From assembly GCA_964519995.1 (NCBI GenBank), contig CAZFLY010000080.1, positions 1 to 10,081 on the forward strand: a stretch of 10,081 nucleotides of DNA. The letters run 5' to 3'. Made by a program: the position numbers and the translations under genes. This DNA is from CAZFLY01 sp964519995. Lineage in GTDB: Bacteria; Planctomycetota; Phycisphaerae; Sedimentisphaerales; Anaerobacaceae. Position 1 is the first letter of the stretch. Every line of letters starts with the position of its first letter. Of this stretch, positions 1 through 7,224 are shown one piece after another. The notes beneath the pieces were generated by a model. The model had not been told where the DNA came from and made no database searches. It worked only from the letters and a program-made list of their open reading frames with translations.

Positions 1-51
1 AATGATGGTAGTTACATTCCTAAAACCTCCCGATATTCTATTTTATCAGAT

Positions 52-77
52 CAACAGCAGAATTTCTGTTGTTTTTT
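52..77 (+). terminator. Probable rho-independent terminator of an upstream gene
   Basis: CAACAG (52-57) pairs perfectly with CTGTTG (66-71) across an 8-base loop, and six T residues follow directly (72-77). This is the usual intrinsic terminator layout on the + strand. The stem is only 6 bp and not GC-rich, so it may be weak. It implies a + strand gene ending just left of the window. Confidence 0.5.
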
Positions 78-657
78 GCCCATTTTCGTGTATTTTTCGG
101 TGTCACAACAACTCATAGCATAACTTTCACCGGCGCCTTATATCACATTACACTGTTATCGGTCGTGGCTAACAATTTGGATACTAAGATGTGTTAAATG
201 ATTGTTGAGAACAAGGTTATGGAATTAAAAAGCTGATAATTACATAAGGGCATGCGGCTAATATTACAGCGCAAAGGAATATCAAAAATCATTTTGTTAA
301 ACTAAAATTCCAAGCACGAGGAATTAAATACAAATAACCAAATTAACTATTACTTTATGTGGCAACGTGTTTTAAGGTTTAAATTTGTTTAGGACTTGGA
401 TATTAGAATTTGGAATTTAAGTCTATTTAGTGAAATAAGTTACAATTGGTATAATATTCATTTGGCTGCGCTGTATTGCTGATGCGCCGTGTTTTTCAGA
501 TTATTCTGAGTTAATTTGCGATGGTTTAGTGGGGATTATGTGTCCAGAAGCTGCCAAAGACGAGTTTCTGGGATTTGAACCAGTGTCATCTTGTTTTTCA
601 AACATCCAAATCCAAAGCACGTTTCGTCAATGAATCCTTTTAGAATCCCACAACTTC
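78..657. other. AT-rich non-coding stretch, no gene seen
   Basis: No open frame of convincing length or recognisable protein is seen on either strand. The stretch has many stops in all frames and lower GC than the genes that follow. It contains one orphan extended -10 box (447-455), a small palindrome around 496-509 and a T-arm-like hairpin near 568-583 that does not belong to a foldable tRNA. An unrecognised small RNA cannot be excluded. Confidence 0.5.
447..455 (+). promoter_or_regulatory. Orphan extended -10 promoter box
   Basis: The sequence TGGTATAAT gives a perfect TATAAT (450-455) with the TGn extension (447-449) of sigma-70 extended -10 promoters. No good -35 box lies 16-18 bases upstream, which such promoters tolerate. 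A transcript would start near 462, about 320 bases before the next gene, so it would make either a long leader or a small RNA. AT-rich DNA yields such boxes by chance. Confidence 0.3.
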
Positions 658-678
658 TTCTAATTGCGGTAATTAGAA
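658..678. repeat. Perfect 8-bp inverted repeat upstream of ahcY
   Basis: TTCTAATT (658-665) and AATTAGAA (671-678) are exact reverse complements separated by GCGGT. It lies about 40 bases upstream of the -35 box of the proposed ahcY promoter. No T-run follows, so a terminator is unlikely. It could be a protein-binding palindrome, but the function is not known. Confidence 0.35.
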
Positions 679-718
679 TCAATCTCTCTTCAAAAAGGGC
701 ATCGCGAGAAATAAGAGG

Positions 719-747
719 TTGCAGAACTTATCTGTGTATTCTAAAAT
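719..747 (+). promoter_or_regulatory. Candidate promoter of ahcY
   Basis: TTGCAG (719-724) is a weak -35 box and TAAAAT (742-747) is a 5/6 match to the -10 consensus, with a 17-base spacer. Transcription would begin near 754, giving a 5' leader of about 26 nt. That is too short for a SAH or SAM riboswitch, and none is seen. Confidence 0.4.
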
Positions 748-779
748 GCTCGCTCGATTTTCTTTGAAAGGATTGGTAG

Positions 780-2039
780 ATGAAATATGACGTGGCTGAT
801 TTGAGGCTGGCACCAGAGGGGAAAAAACGGATTCTTTGGGCAGATAATGATATGCCTGTTCTGGCGACGATCCGAAAAAGGTTCGCAAAAACCAAGCCAT
901 TGAAGGGCAGAAATGTTTCTGCTTGTCTGCATATAACCGCTGAGACGGCAAACCTTGCTCGTACACTTAAAGCAGCAGGGGCGAGTGTTGTTCTATGTGC
1001 ATCGAATCCGCTGAGTACGCAGGATGATGTTGCTGCCTCTTTGGTGAAGGATTTCAAGATACCGGTTTTTGCTGTTTGTGGTGAGAGCCGCAGCAGATAC
1101 TACAGACACATCAATGCCGCCATCGGCCATAAACCTGTTATCACTTTTGACGACGGCGCTGATTTAGTGAATGAGCTGCACGCACGCAGGAAAAAGGATG
1201 CCAGCCGAATCATAGCGAGCATGGAAGAGACGACAACGGGAGTGATTCGACTGCGTGCGATGGCAAAGCAGGGCAGATTGATGTTTCCTGTCATTGCGGT
1301 TAATGACGCTGCCAGCAAGCACCTGTTTGATAACCGCTATGGAACAGGCCAATCGACCGTTGATGGGATTATCCGTGCGACGGACTTTTTGATGGCGGGA
1401 ACGAAGATTGTCGTTGCCGGTTACGGCTGGTGTGGTCGTGGTTTTGCGATGCGGGCGAGAGGAATGGGAGCGATCGTTATCATAACGGAGGTTGACCCAA
1501 TCAAGTCGCTCGAGGCGGCGATGGATGGTTTTGAAGTTATGCTGATGGCAGAGGCCGCAAAGGTCGGTGATTTATTTGTGACACTTACCGGCAATAAGAA
1601 TGTGATACGTGCCGAGCACTTCCGCGCGATGAAGGACCGAGCCGTCGTAGCAAACAGCGGACATTTCAACGTTGAGATTGACATTCCTGCTCTAAAGAAA
1701 ATCAGTAAAAGGAGCATTCGCAATGTACGAAAGCATATTGATGAATATGTGCTAAGTAACAACAAACGGATTTACCTTTTGGCGGAGGGACGCCTGATCA
1801 ATCTCGCAGCGGCTGAGGGCCATCCAGCTTGCGTCATGGATATGAGTTTTGCGACACAAGCGCTTCAGGCGGAATATGTGATAAAGAAAAAGGGTAAGCT
1901 TGCAGTTGGGGTGCACGATGTCCCCATGCAAATCGAACAACAGGTGTGCACGCTCAAGCTCAAATCAATGTCAATCGTAATAGACAAGCTTACACCTGAA
2001 CAGGTTGCTTATCTTTCCAGCAGTGCCGAAGGTACATAG
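780..2039 (+). CDS. ahcY: S-adenosylhomocysteine hydrolase (adenosylhomocysteinase)
   Basis: Cytosolic NAD-dependent enzyme that splits S-adenosylhomocysteine into adenosine and homocysteine, removing the inhibitory by-product of SAM-dependent methylation. Visible motifs are SACLHITAETANLA (about 47-60, first family signature), DDGADL (124-129), EETTTGV (149-155), NDAASK with catalytic-type Lys180, FDNRYGTGQS (183-192), the Rossmann loop VAGYGWCGRG (212-221), SGHF (His295) and EGHP (His348). At 419 residues it is the short form seen in archaea and Thermotoga: it ends in an EGT tail rather than the KPxHYRY tail of eukaryotic and proteobacterial enzymes, and has Thr189 where the human-type enzyme has Cys195. 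The ATG start is supported by AAAGGA (767-772) at a 7-base spacing. It is the first gene of the + strand group, with no other methyl-cycle gene beside it. The identification is secure. Confidence 0.97.
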   Translation: MKYDVADLRLAPEGKKRILWADNDMPVLATIRKRFAKTKPLKGRNVSACLHITAETANLARTLKAAGASVVLCASNPLSTQDDVAASLVKDFKIPVFAVCGESRSRYYRHINAAIGHKPVITFDDGADLVNELHARRKKDASRIIASMEETTTGVIRLRAMAKQGRLMFPVIAVNDAASKHLFDNRYGTGQSTVDGIIRATDFLMAGTKIVVAGYGWCGRGFAMRARGMGAIVIITEVDPIKSLEAAMDGFEVMLMAEAAKVGDLFVTLTGNKNVIRAEHFRAMKDRAVVANSGHFNVEIDIPALKKISKRSIRNVRKHIDEYVLSNNKRIYLLAEGRLINLAAAEGHPACVMDMSFATQALQAEYVIKKKGKLAVGVHDVPMQIEQQVCTLKLKSMSIVIDKLTPEQVAYLSSSAEGT

Positions 2040-2058
2040 ACGGCGGATTTCTTGAGAA

Positions 2059-2108
2059 CCTGCGGTAAAACCGCAGGCTAATTATTTAGCCCCAAGTTTT
2101 ACGTGGGG
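2059..2108. repeat. Three consecutive hairpins (palindromic repeat-like element)
   Basis: Three inverted repeats are packed into 50 bases. CCTGCGGT/ACCGCAGG (2059-2066/2070-2077, loop AAA) overlaps GGCTAA/TTAGCC (2076-2081/2086-2091, loop TTAT), which overlaps CCCCAAGT/ACGTGGGG (2090-2097/2101-2108, one A-G mismatch, loop TTT). It fills the gap between ahcY and the next gene. The design resembles dispersed palindromic intergenic elements (REP-like or small MITE-like), but no second copy is seen in this window. It might also act as a terminator, attenuator or mRNA stabiliser for ahcY; no T-run follows the first stem. Confidence 0.65.
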
Positions 2109-2136
2109 TTCTGTGATTAGGAATCACGAGTCGCTA

Positions 2137-4059
2137 ATGGCGCCAAAGGGTAACAACGAAACCGAGAAGACGCCCAAGGTAGCCCCAAAATCCTTTATGG
2201 CTATTGGTCCCACACTTCACTACAGCCACAGAAACGTTCAAAGGTGTTGGCTGCTTTCAGTTGCAGCGTTTTGTTTGTGTTGCATTTTCTGGTCAAGAGT
2301 AGTCAATGGTTCATTTTGGTCATTTGATTTTGAGGTGTTGAATGATCCTGAATTCTGGCGACTTGGCAGATTGAGTACGGCAGGCGTGAACATATTTGAG
2401 TATTCATGGCAGATTCTTGTACTCGGTCTGTTAATGGGTGTTTTGGCAGTCACGCCAGTGCTGGTGTCACAGCTATTGAGCTTCAGTTACAGCTTTGTTT
2501 TTATTTTGGCGGTGTTCTTTTTGGCGAATATGCCCGGTTTGGCAGCTTGTCTTTTGGTAAGTTGTATTGGGATTGCATGTCGGCCGCTTCGTTTTCGTTC
2601 TCGGATAATTGCAGTGGCTTTGTGTACGGCACCTCAACTTATCTATTGGGGCTGCCTCGGCGGTGCGAGGGGAGTTGAGCCTGTTGAATGGGGATTTTCT
2701 TTTGCACCGTGGATTTGTGCGTGGCTTGTCGGCCTGGCCGTCGCAGGGCTTGTTCTTGGCATAGGCCACTATACGCGCTATCGTCCAGGCTTGGTTTGGT
2801 TATTTACGACGGCTGTTCTTTTAATGGCGATTGCTATCTTTGAAAATAAGATTGGCTTTAATGAACTGGATTATCAGCTCTATGTAGCCAAGAATGATCC
2901 GGACCAGGCGAGTGAATTCCATGATCGCAGTATAACTGATGCTTTGGATAGAACCATCAAGAATCCGGCTGTTAGGAGATATTTGGCAGGATTCTTTTAT
3001 CCCACTGAACCAATACCACTTCGCGCAGAGCTGAAAAAAGAAATCCAGATACAGTTACGCTATGATCGTTGGCCGAGCTGGTTCATTTTGTCGGATGAGT
3101 TGAGATATCAGGACAAAAAACAGTGGCTCAATCGACAATACGAACTGTTCATGAATCCCCTTAAGCCGTGGTGGATGCCAACATTTTTGCACGAGCCATT
3201 GAACAAGAGGCGTTCGATGAGCAAGCGTATGTCCATTGCTCTTTACTATAAGGCTTTGCTGAGTGAATATAGTCCTGACATCGAGCTGCTCGAACAAAAA
3301 GAGCTGCTGCATTTCTACAGCGACTACCCACAGGAGAGGTCTCGTGAGATCTGGTATAAGTTGTACGAGAATTTTGGTGACAGTCCGGAATCGCTGGAAG
3401 CGTGCTGGCGGATCGCGCGACATTATGCAGGTCGAGGTCTTTTTGAGCTGGCTGATGAACTGATATCTGAGGCTCAGGCCGCGATTCAGAGACGTCTGGA
3501 AATGCTCGAGCGCGAACACGTACACAGTGATAGTATTTTCAGCGCATTTCGTCCACCTGCTGATTCAGTAATGACGGAGGCGAAGCTGAACGAGTTGCAC
3601 AGAAGACTCAGCGAGCTGCGCAACCTGATAAGCTCGGAGAATATATCCGATAAGCCCGAGTCAGCAGGGTGGTTGGCCAGGTTTGTTATCCTAAATCCGC
3701 ACAGCCTTGACTATTCAGACCAGCTTGACGCATTGCTGAAGGAAATGGATGACAAAGCTCCACTTCGTGGTAATGTCCTTTTGGCACAAGCCAAGCTTAT
3801 TGCTGATACACAACGGCAAGCTGAGCGGCTTACCGAGCTACATAAAAAATTCCCGCAGACGGATGGGGGGATGCAGGCTTTGTACGAGCTGGCGCGTTTG
3901 AAGATCGGTTTATACCAGAATGAGTCAAACGCCGAACAGAAAAAGAAACTGCTATCTGACGCAAGAGTAACTCTTTCGAACTTTCTGGACTTATATCCTG
4001 ATTGTTTTTATGCCGAGCAAGTGAAAAAGAATCTGGAGTCCCTGCCAATGGTGGAGTAG
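2137..4059 (+). CDS. Polytopic membrane protein with TPR-like C-terminal half, function unknown
   Basis: I do not recognise a named family. With the ATG at 2137 the product has 640 residues; a GTG at 2113 in the same frame would add eight. I prefer the ATG because the GTG begins five bases after the hairpin element. Weak TAGGA (2118-2122) or ACGAG (2126-2130) could serve as its ribosome site. The first ~30 residues are polar. About seven hydrophobic segments follow, near 36-54, 91-113, 116-133, 135-149, 156-175, 189-210 and 219-235. From about residue 240 to the end it is soluble and helical. Around 380-455 and 545-635 there are helix pairs of TPR type, for example ALYELARLKIGLY followed by NFLDLYPDCFYAEQVKKNL. 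Such repeats usually bind partner proteins. Which side of the membrane the domain faces cannot be told. It follows ahcY by about 100 bases, but a shared function is not evident. Confidence 0.85.
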   Translation: MAPKGNNETEKTPKVAPKSFMAIGPTLHYSHRNVQRCWLLSVAAFCLCCIFWSRVVNGSFWSFDFEVLNDPEFWRLGRLSTAGVNIFEYSWQILVLGLLMGVLAVTPVLVSQLLSFSYSFVFILAVFFLANMPGLAACLLVSCIGIACRPLRFRSRIIAVALCTAPQLIYWGCLGGARGVEPVEWGFSFAPWICAWLVGLAVAGLVLGIGHYTRYRPGLVWLFTTAVLLMAIAIFENKIGFNELDYQLYVAKNDPDQASEFHDRSITDALDRTIKNPAVRRYLAGFFYPTEPIPLRAELKKEIQIQLRYDRWPSWFILSDELRYQDKKQWLNRQYELFMNPLKPWWMPTFLHEPLNKRRSMSKRMSIALYYKALLSEYSPDIELLEQKELLHFYSDYPQERSREIWYKLYENFGDSPESLEACWRIARHYAGRGLFELADELISEAQAAIQRRLEMLEREHVHSDSIFSAFRPPADSVMTEAKLNELHRRLSELRNLISSENISDKPESAGWLARFVILNPHSLDYSDQLDALLKEMDDKAPLRGNVLLAQAKLIADTQRQAERLTELHKKFPQTDGGMQALYELARLKIGLYQNESNAEQKKKLLSDARVTLSNFLDLYPDCFYAEQVKKNLESLPMVE

Positions 4060-4215
4060 AGCATAGCCCTGCACGTTCAAACATTGCCTTGTTGGCCAAT
4101 GGTTAGTTTTGGACAGTGGGCCGGTAACAGAGTTTCCTTAGTGAAAATTGGCTGCTAATATAACTACGATCTGTGGCATCTGTGCTGATTGAGCACTTCG
4201 AAGCATGGATTTGGG

Positions 4216-4244
4216 TTGACTTTTCTGTAAGTTTTCGGTAGCAT
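4216..4244 (+). promoter_or_regulatory. Candidate promoter of the receiver-like/GGDEF gene pair
   Basis: TTGACT (4216-4221, 5/6 to the -35 consensus) and TAGCAT (4239-4244, 4/6 to the -10 consensus) are 17 bases apart. Transcription would start near 4251, leaving a leader of about 67 nt before the GTG at 4318. The gap of about 258 bases after the previous gene is consistent with a separate transcription unit here. Confidence 0.45.
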
Positions 4245-4317
4245 AAGGTTAATCGGGTGATAAGTTTACACTTTTGGCTCTTCGTTTTGTTCATATTCGA
4301 GCGGGAGAAATAGTTCG

Positions 4318-4812
4318 GTGGCAGGGTCTGATGTCAATTCGCGTCTGCATGTGATGACTATTGGCCATTCTGCCGATAAGTTCGTCAGAGAGGCGATGTC
4401 ACTGCTTGCTGATTATGGGGCTGAGTTCGAACATTGCACAGATGTATATTCTGCTGTTGGCAGATTGGCCAAGAAAGAAAGTACAGATACACTGGTTATA
4501 GGGCGTCTTACAGATTTGGTCATAGAACAAGGTCTGTTTCTCGACCTGGCCGGTAGGAATGGCTTTGCCTGCTGTTGTTTTGTGGACGGGGATGCGGTGA
4601 GCAAACGCAAAGAGATTCTTACAGTAATGCAGAAGGGCGCGTATATAGTGAATGAGCCGATTCAGATTAAGGATGTAATAGAGGAACTGCTGCAGCAGGG
4701 CCAGGCAATTTCACAAAGAGACACAACGCAAGGCTACATCAAACAAGAATATCTTACATCTGAAGCTGAGCTTGATGCTCTACTTTCAAACTGGACCGAT
4801 AGTGATGAGTAA
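4318..4812 (+). CDS. Small receiver-like (pseudo-REC) protein with a FliM-like C-terminal peptide
   Basis: The 164-residue product has the alternating strand/helix pattern of a response-regulator receiver domain: strand HVMTIG (11-16), helix 19-34, strand TLVIGRL (58-64), strand FACCCFVDG (83-91), strand AYIVNEP (108-114) and a last helix near 115-127. The phosphoacceptor Asp expected at the end of the third strand is missing (IGRL), so phosphorylation in the usual way is unlikely. After a linker the protein ends in LTSEAELDALLSNW (146-159), very like the SQAEIDALL peptide at the FliM N-terminus that binds CheY. The GTG start follows GGGAG (4303-4307) at 10 bases. The stop overlaps the next gene by 8 bases, which suggests translational coupling to a diguanylate cyclase. 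A role as a regulatory partner of that cyclase is inference. No DNA-binding domain is present. Confidence 0.8.
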   Translation: MAGSDVNSRLHVMTIGHSADKFVREAMSLLADYGAEFEHCTDVYSAVGRLAKKESTDTLVIGRLTDLVIEQGLFLDLAGRNGFACCCFVDGDAVSKRKEILTVMQKGAYIVNEPIQIKDVIEELLQQGQAISQRDTTQGYIKQEYLTSEAELDALLSNWTDSDE

Positions 4813-5836
4813 CCCCCAGAAAATTTTGCTGGTTGGTGACATTCGTAAAGCCTTTTTCGATTCCGACTTGATGGCAAGTGGGCGTTGCGAGGTTCGCAAG
4901 AATATGCTCGAAGCAATTGAGTTGGCTGCAAGAAACGATTTCTCGGCTGTTGGTGTTGTCTTGACCGGGATGTCGGGCAAGCTAAGTTCTGCCTTGAAAG
5001 CCCTGCGCGAGGCCAACTCGGCCTCCAAAATCATCCTGCTTGCGCAGATGTATGAAGAGCCGATAGCCAGACAGTTGGTCGATTCAGGCTCTGATGGAAG
5101 ATACTTGGCGGATGATTATGTAATTTGTCCGACTCGATTTGACAGGCTTTATGAGTTCGTAGTTTCCCGTAAGGACGAGGCTCGTACTGGTACGGCTGTT
5201 TCTGCTGCCGTCAGTGCGAAGCTGGAGCGGAAAATTCGACTGCTTGAGAAATTGGCCACGGAAGATGATCTGACAGGCCTGAAGAATAGAAGATATATTT
5301 GGGAGTTTTCCAGACAGATTTTGGAGCACGCAAGGAAAGAGAATGGTCGGGTCACACTCTTGGTTTTTGATATTGATAATTTCAAGCATTACAATGACCT
5401 CTTCGGTCACTCAGCCGGCGACAAAATTTTGCAGCAAGCAGCAATTTTGATGCAGCGTTGCTGTCGTGGCCACGATGTTGTGGGAAGAATTGGCGGCGAT
5501 GAGTTTGCGGTTGTCTTCTGGGATGATCCTCAACGAAAACCTGCTGGGCCAGAAGCTGACAGACGTTCTGCGACAGCAGACCACCCAAAAGAGGCAGTTT
5601 TTATAGCAACGCGATTCAGGAGAGAATTCGAAAAAGCGGAACTACGTTTATTAGGTCCGAAAGGTGAGGGTGTACTAACGATAAGTGGTGGGCTGGCAAG
5701 TTTCCCTCGGGATGGTTCAACGATCGAACAGCTTTTCAAGCAGGCTGATCAAGCATTGCTGGAGGCTAAGCGCAGCGGTAAAAATAGAATCTATTTGGTC
5801 GGTGAACCAAAAAACGACGTCGCCGATCTTGAATAA
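4805..5836 (+). CDS. Diguanylate cyclase with N-terminal pseudo-receiver domain (GGDEF)
   Basis: Predicted cytosolic enzyme making cyclic di-GMP from two GTP. From the ATG at 4805 it has 343 residues. Residues 5-125 look like a receiver domain (strand KILLVGD, strand AVGVVLTGM, strand KIILLAQ), but the phosphoacceptor Asp is replaced in VVLTGM, as in its upstream partner. A short helix (about 140-153), likely a dimer coiled coil, leads into the GGDEF domain, with DDLTGLKNRR (154-163), FDIDNFKHYND (188-198), the inhibitory site RxxD as RGHD (221-224) and intact GGDEF (230-234). The stretch between GGDEF and TISGGLA is about 10-15 residues longer than usual and rich in charge, a feature I associate with planctomycete GGDEF proteins. 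A GTG at 4802 is an alternative start. It should be catalytically active with product feedback. The input signal is unknown and may come through the overlapping upstream gene. Confidence 0.93.
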   Translation: MSNPQKILLVGDIRKAFFDSDLMASGRCEVRKNMLEAIELAARNDFSAVGVVLTGMSGKLSSALKALREANSASKIILLAQMYEEPIARQLVDSGSDGRYLADDYVICPTRFDRLYEFVVSRKDEARTGTAVSAAVSAKLERKIRLLEKLATEDDLTGLKNRRYIWEFSRQILEHARKENGRVTLLVFDIDNFKHYNDLFGHSAGDKILQQAAILMQRCCRGHDVVGRIGGDEFAVVFWDDPQRKPAGPEADRRSATADHPKEAVFIATRFRREFEKAELRLLGPKGEGVLTISGGLASFPRDGSTIEQLFKQADQALLEAKRSGKNRIYLVGEPKNDVADLE

Positions 5837-5867
5837 ATACGCATCTCGCATACAATCTCTGCGTATT
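5836..5867. repeat. 8-bp inverted repeat between convergent genes
   Basis: AATACGCA (5836-5843) and TGCGTATT (5860-5867) are exact reverse complements around a 16-base loop. It sits exactly at the stop codon of the cyclase gene, in the 99-base gap before the end of the convergent glycosyltransferase gene. It may help stop transcription from one or both sides, but no T-run is adjacent. Confidence 0.35.
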
Positions 5868-5935
5868 GCTCTTGTATAATATTCCTGGCCAAATCATCGT
5901 GTTAAGTTTCAATTCTCTCAAATGCTGTCAATATA

Positions 5936-7171
5936 TTAACTGTCAAGGATGGTTGTCTTGGTTGGACTTAGCAATTTGTAGCGTATTCCTCGCCAATGGA
6001 TTGTTCTTCCAAACGCTGAAGAGAAAGTCAAAAACAGCAGCAACAGTGACCAGAGCCCAAAGGCCGAAATGTCGGCAACCGTAGCGTACTTTAATCTCAG
6101 TCTTTCTGTTTGCAGAAGTTTATTGGCCATTTTCTGGCGGAGTATTGCGTTGAGCAGTTGGATGACGAAGAATGAAACCGGCACCGCGACGCATACAGGT
6201 AAGGCCGAGAATTCAGCACCAAGGACCTGTATTTGAAGATTCTCAAGAATTGTGTAGATGGCTATACCAGCTCCCACCCATAGTCCAAGGACTGAGATAA
6301 AACTGCTAAGTAAACCGAACCACCATGTGCTCGGCGTATTTATGCGCGTAATCAAAAGCTGCCGGCGGCCGAATTCAAGAAGCTCTCGCCAGTTAGCGGA
6401 CTGGTATGAAGCGACAAGACACGCTGGAACAAACGCTACCTTCAAACCAGCTTTCTTTACGACTCGACTCAGGGACAAATCGTCGCTCAGCGCGTTTTGC
6501 CAGACCTTGTCGATACCCAGCCGGCGAAAGACTTCCACACGGATAGCCATGGAACCGCCCCAAACCTGATTGAAAGGACTGTTGCCAAGCATTTGCGCGA
6601 CTTTGGCGTTGATGGCCGACAGAGCCAGACTGGCGAGATTGTTCTTTTTGGGTATGAACCAGCGGTAGCCGGTAGCGACGCCATTTTTCGTTAGCCGGAG
6701 CGGATCAACTAAACGACGTAGCCAATCCGTACGGACGTTTACGTCGGAGTCAGCAAAGGCGAGAACCTCAACATCACTGCCGATTCTCTCATAGCAAAAA
6801 AGCAGGTTATGAATCTTTTGACTGCAAGACTGGGTGTGACCGGCAATAAGTATTTGCACGTCCTTAGCTTCAGAAGTCTGGGCTAATTGTTCTTTCAATT
6901 TGCAAAGATGAGCATACGCGGGGTCTGACTTATCAGCAACGACAAACCACAGCGAATAGTCATCGTAATCCAGATTGAAAAAGGAGCTGACATTTTTCTG
7001 AAAAGCCTCATCGAGGCCTCTGCAGGGCACAATCAAAACTGCGCTGGGCTGATATGACCGTAGTTTTTTCCTGTATTTGGACAGCGCATAACGATAGTTA
7101 CAGTATGACTGGAACAAAGAAAGTAGTTGGGTGACAATTGCCAACAGTGCTATATAAAAATACCAATCCAT
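5936..7171 (-). CDS. GT2 glycosyltransferase, ceramide glucosyltransferase-like (HpnI-type)
   Basis: Membrane-bound glycosyltransferase of the family that includes ceramide glucosyltransferase and the hopanoid enzyme HpnI, transferring a sugar from a nucleotide sugar to a lipid on the cytoplasmic face. The 411 residues hold an N-terminal anchor (about 3-23), a GT-A domain with VLIVPCRG (45-52), VVAD (D80), the metal-binding FADSD (139-143), WGGSMAIR (204-211) and LSDD (228-231, catalytic base region), then hydrophobic segments near 284-306, 322-345 and 367-385, and the family-like ending IHWRGIRYKL (391-400). The (Q/R)xxRW motif appears only in altered form as RRQLLITR (269-276), without the Trp. 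The exact acceptor lipid is unknown. It lies 53 bases downstream of the phosphatase gene and is probably cotranscribed with it. The ATG start has only a weak ribosome site. Family is confident, substrate is not. Confidence 0.88.
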   Translation of the reverse strand: MDWYFYIALLAIVTQLLSLFQSYCNYRYALSKYRKKLRSYQPSAVLIVPCRGLDEAFQKNVSSFFNLDYDDYSLWFVVADKSDPAYAHLCKLKEQLAQTSEAKDVQILIAGHTQSCSQKIHNLLFCYERIGSDVEVLAFADSDVNVRTDWLRRLVDPLRLTKNGVATGYRWFIPKKNNLASLALSAINAKVAQMLGNSPFNQVWGGSMAIRVEVFRRLGIDKVWQNALSDDLSLSRVVKKAGLKVAFVPACLVASYQSANWRELLEFGRRQLLITRINTPSTWWFGLLSSFISVLGLWVGAGIAIYTILENLQIQVLGAEFSALPVCVAVPVSFFVIQLLNAILRQKMANKLLQTERLRLKYATVADISAFGLWSLLLLFLTFSSAFGRTIHWRGIRYKLLSPTKTTILDS

Positions 7172-7224
7172 TACGAACTCATGTTAGCTGTCGTGTGCTT
7201 CGATTTGCGGCTTTTGGCGTGCTC

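Noticed and set aside
568..583. T-arm-like hairpin (CTGG/CCAG around TTCAAATC on the minus strand), suggesting a tRNA
   Set aside because: The stem does not align with a proper 5-bp T stem, and no acceptor, D or anticodon arms fold at the right distances.
680..779. SAH or SAM riboswitch upstream of ahcY
   Set aside because: No conserved riboswitch core is visible, and the proposed leader is only about 26 nt.
2406..2678. 90-codon + strand frame inside the membrane-protein gene
   Set aside because: It is a shadow in another frame of a well-supported gene and has no recognisable protein character.
3055..3525. 156-codon minus-strand frame
   Set aside because: It lies antisense within the TPR-like half of the membrane-protein gene; its composition is that of a reverse-strand shadow.
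4772..4804. Longer cyclase start at TTG 4772
   Set aside because: It would overlap the upstream gene by 41 bases and has no better ribosome site. ATG 4805 (or GTG 4802) gives the usual short coupling overlap.
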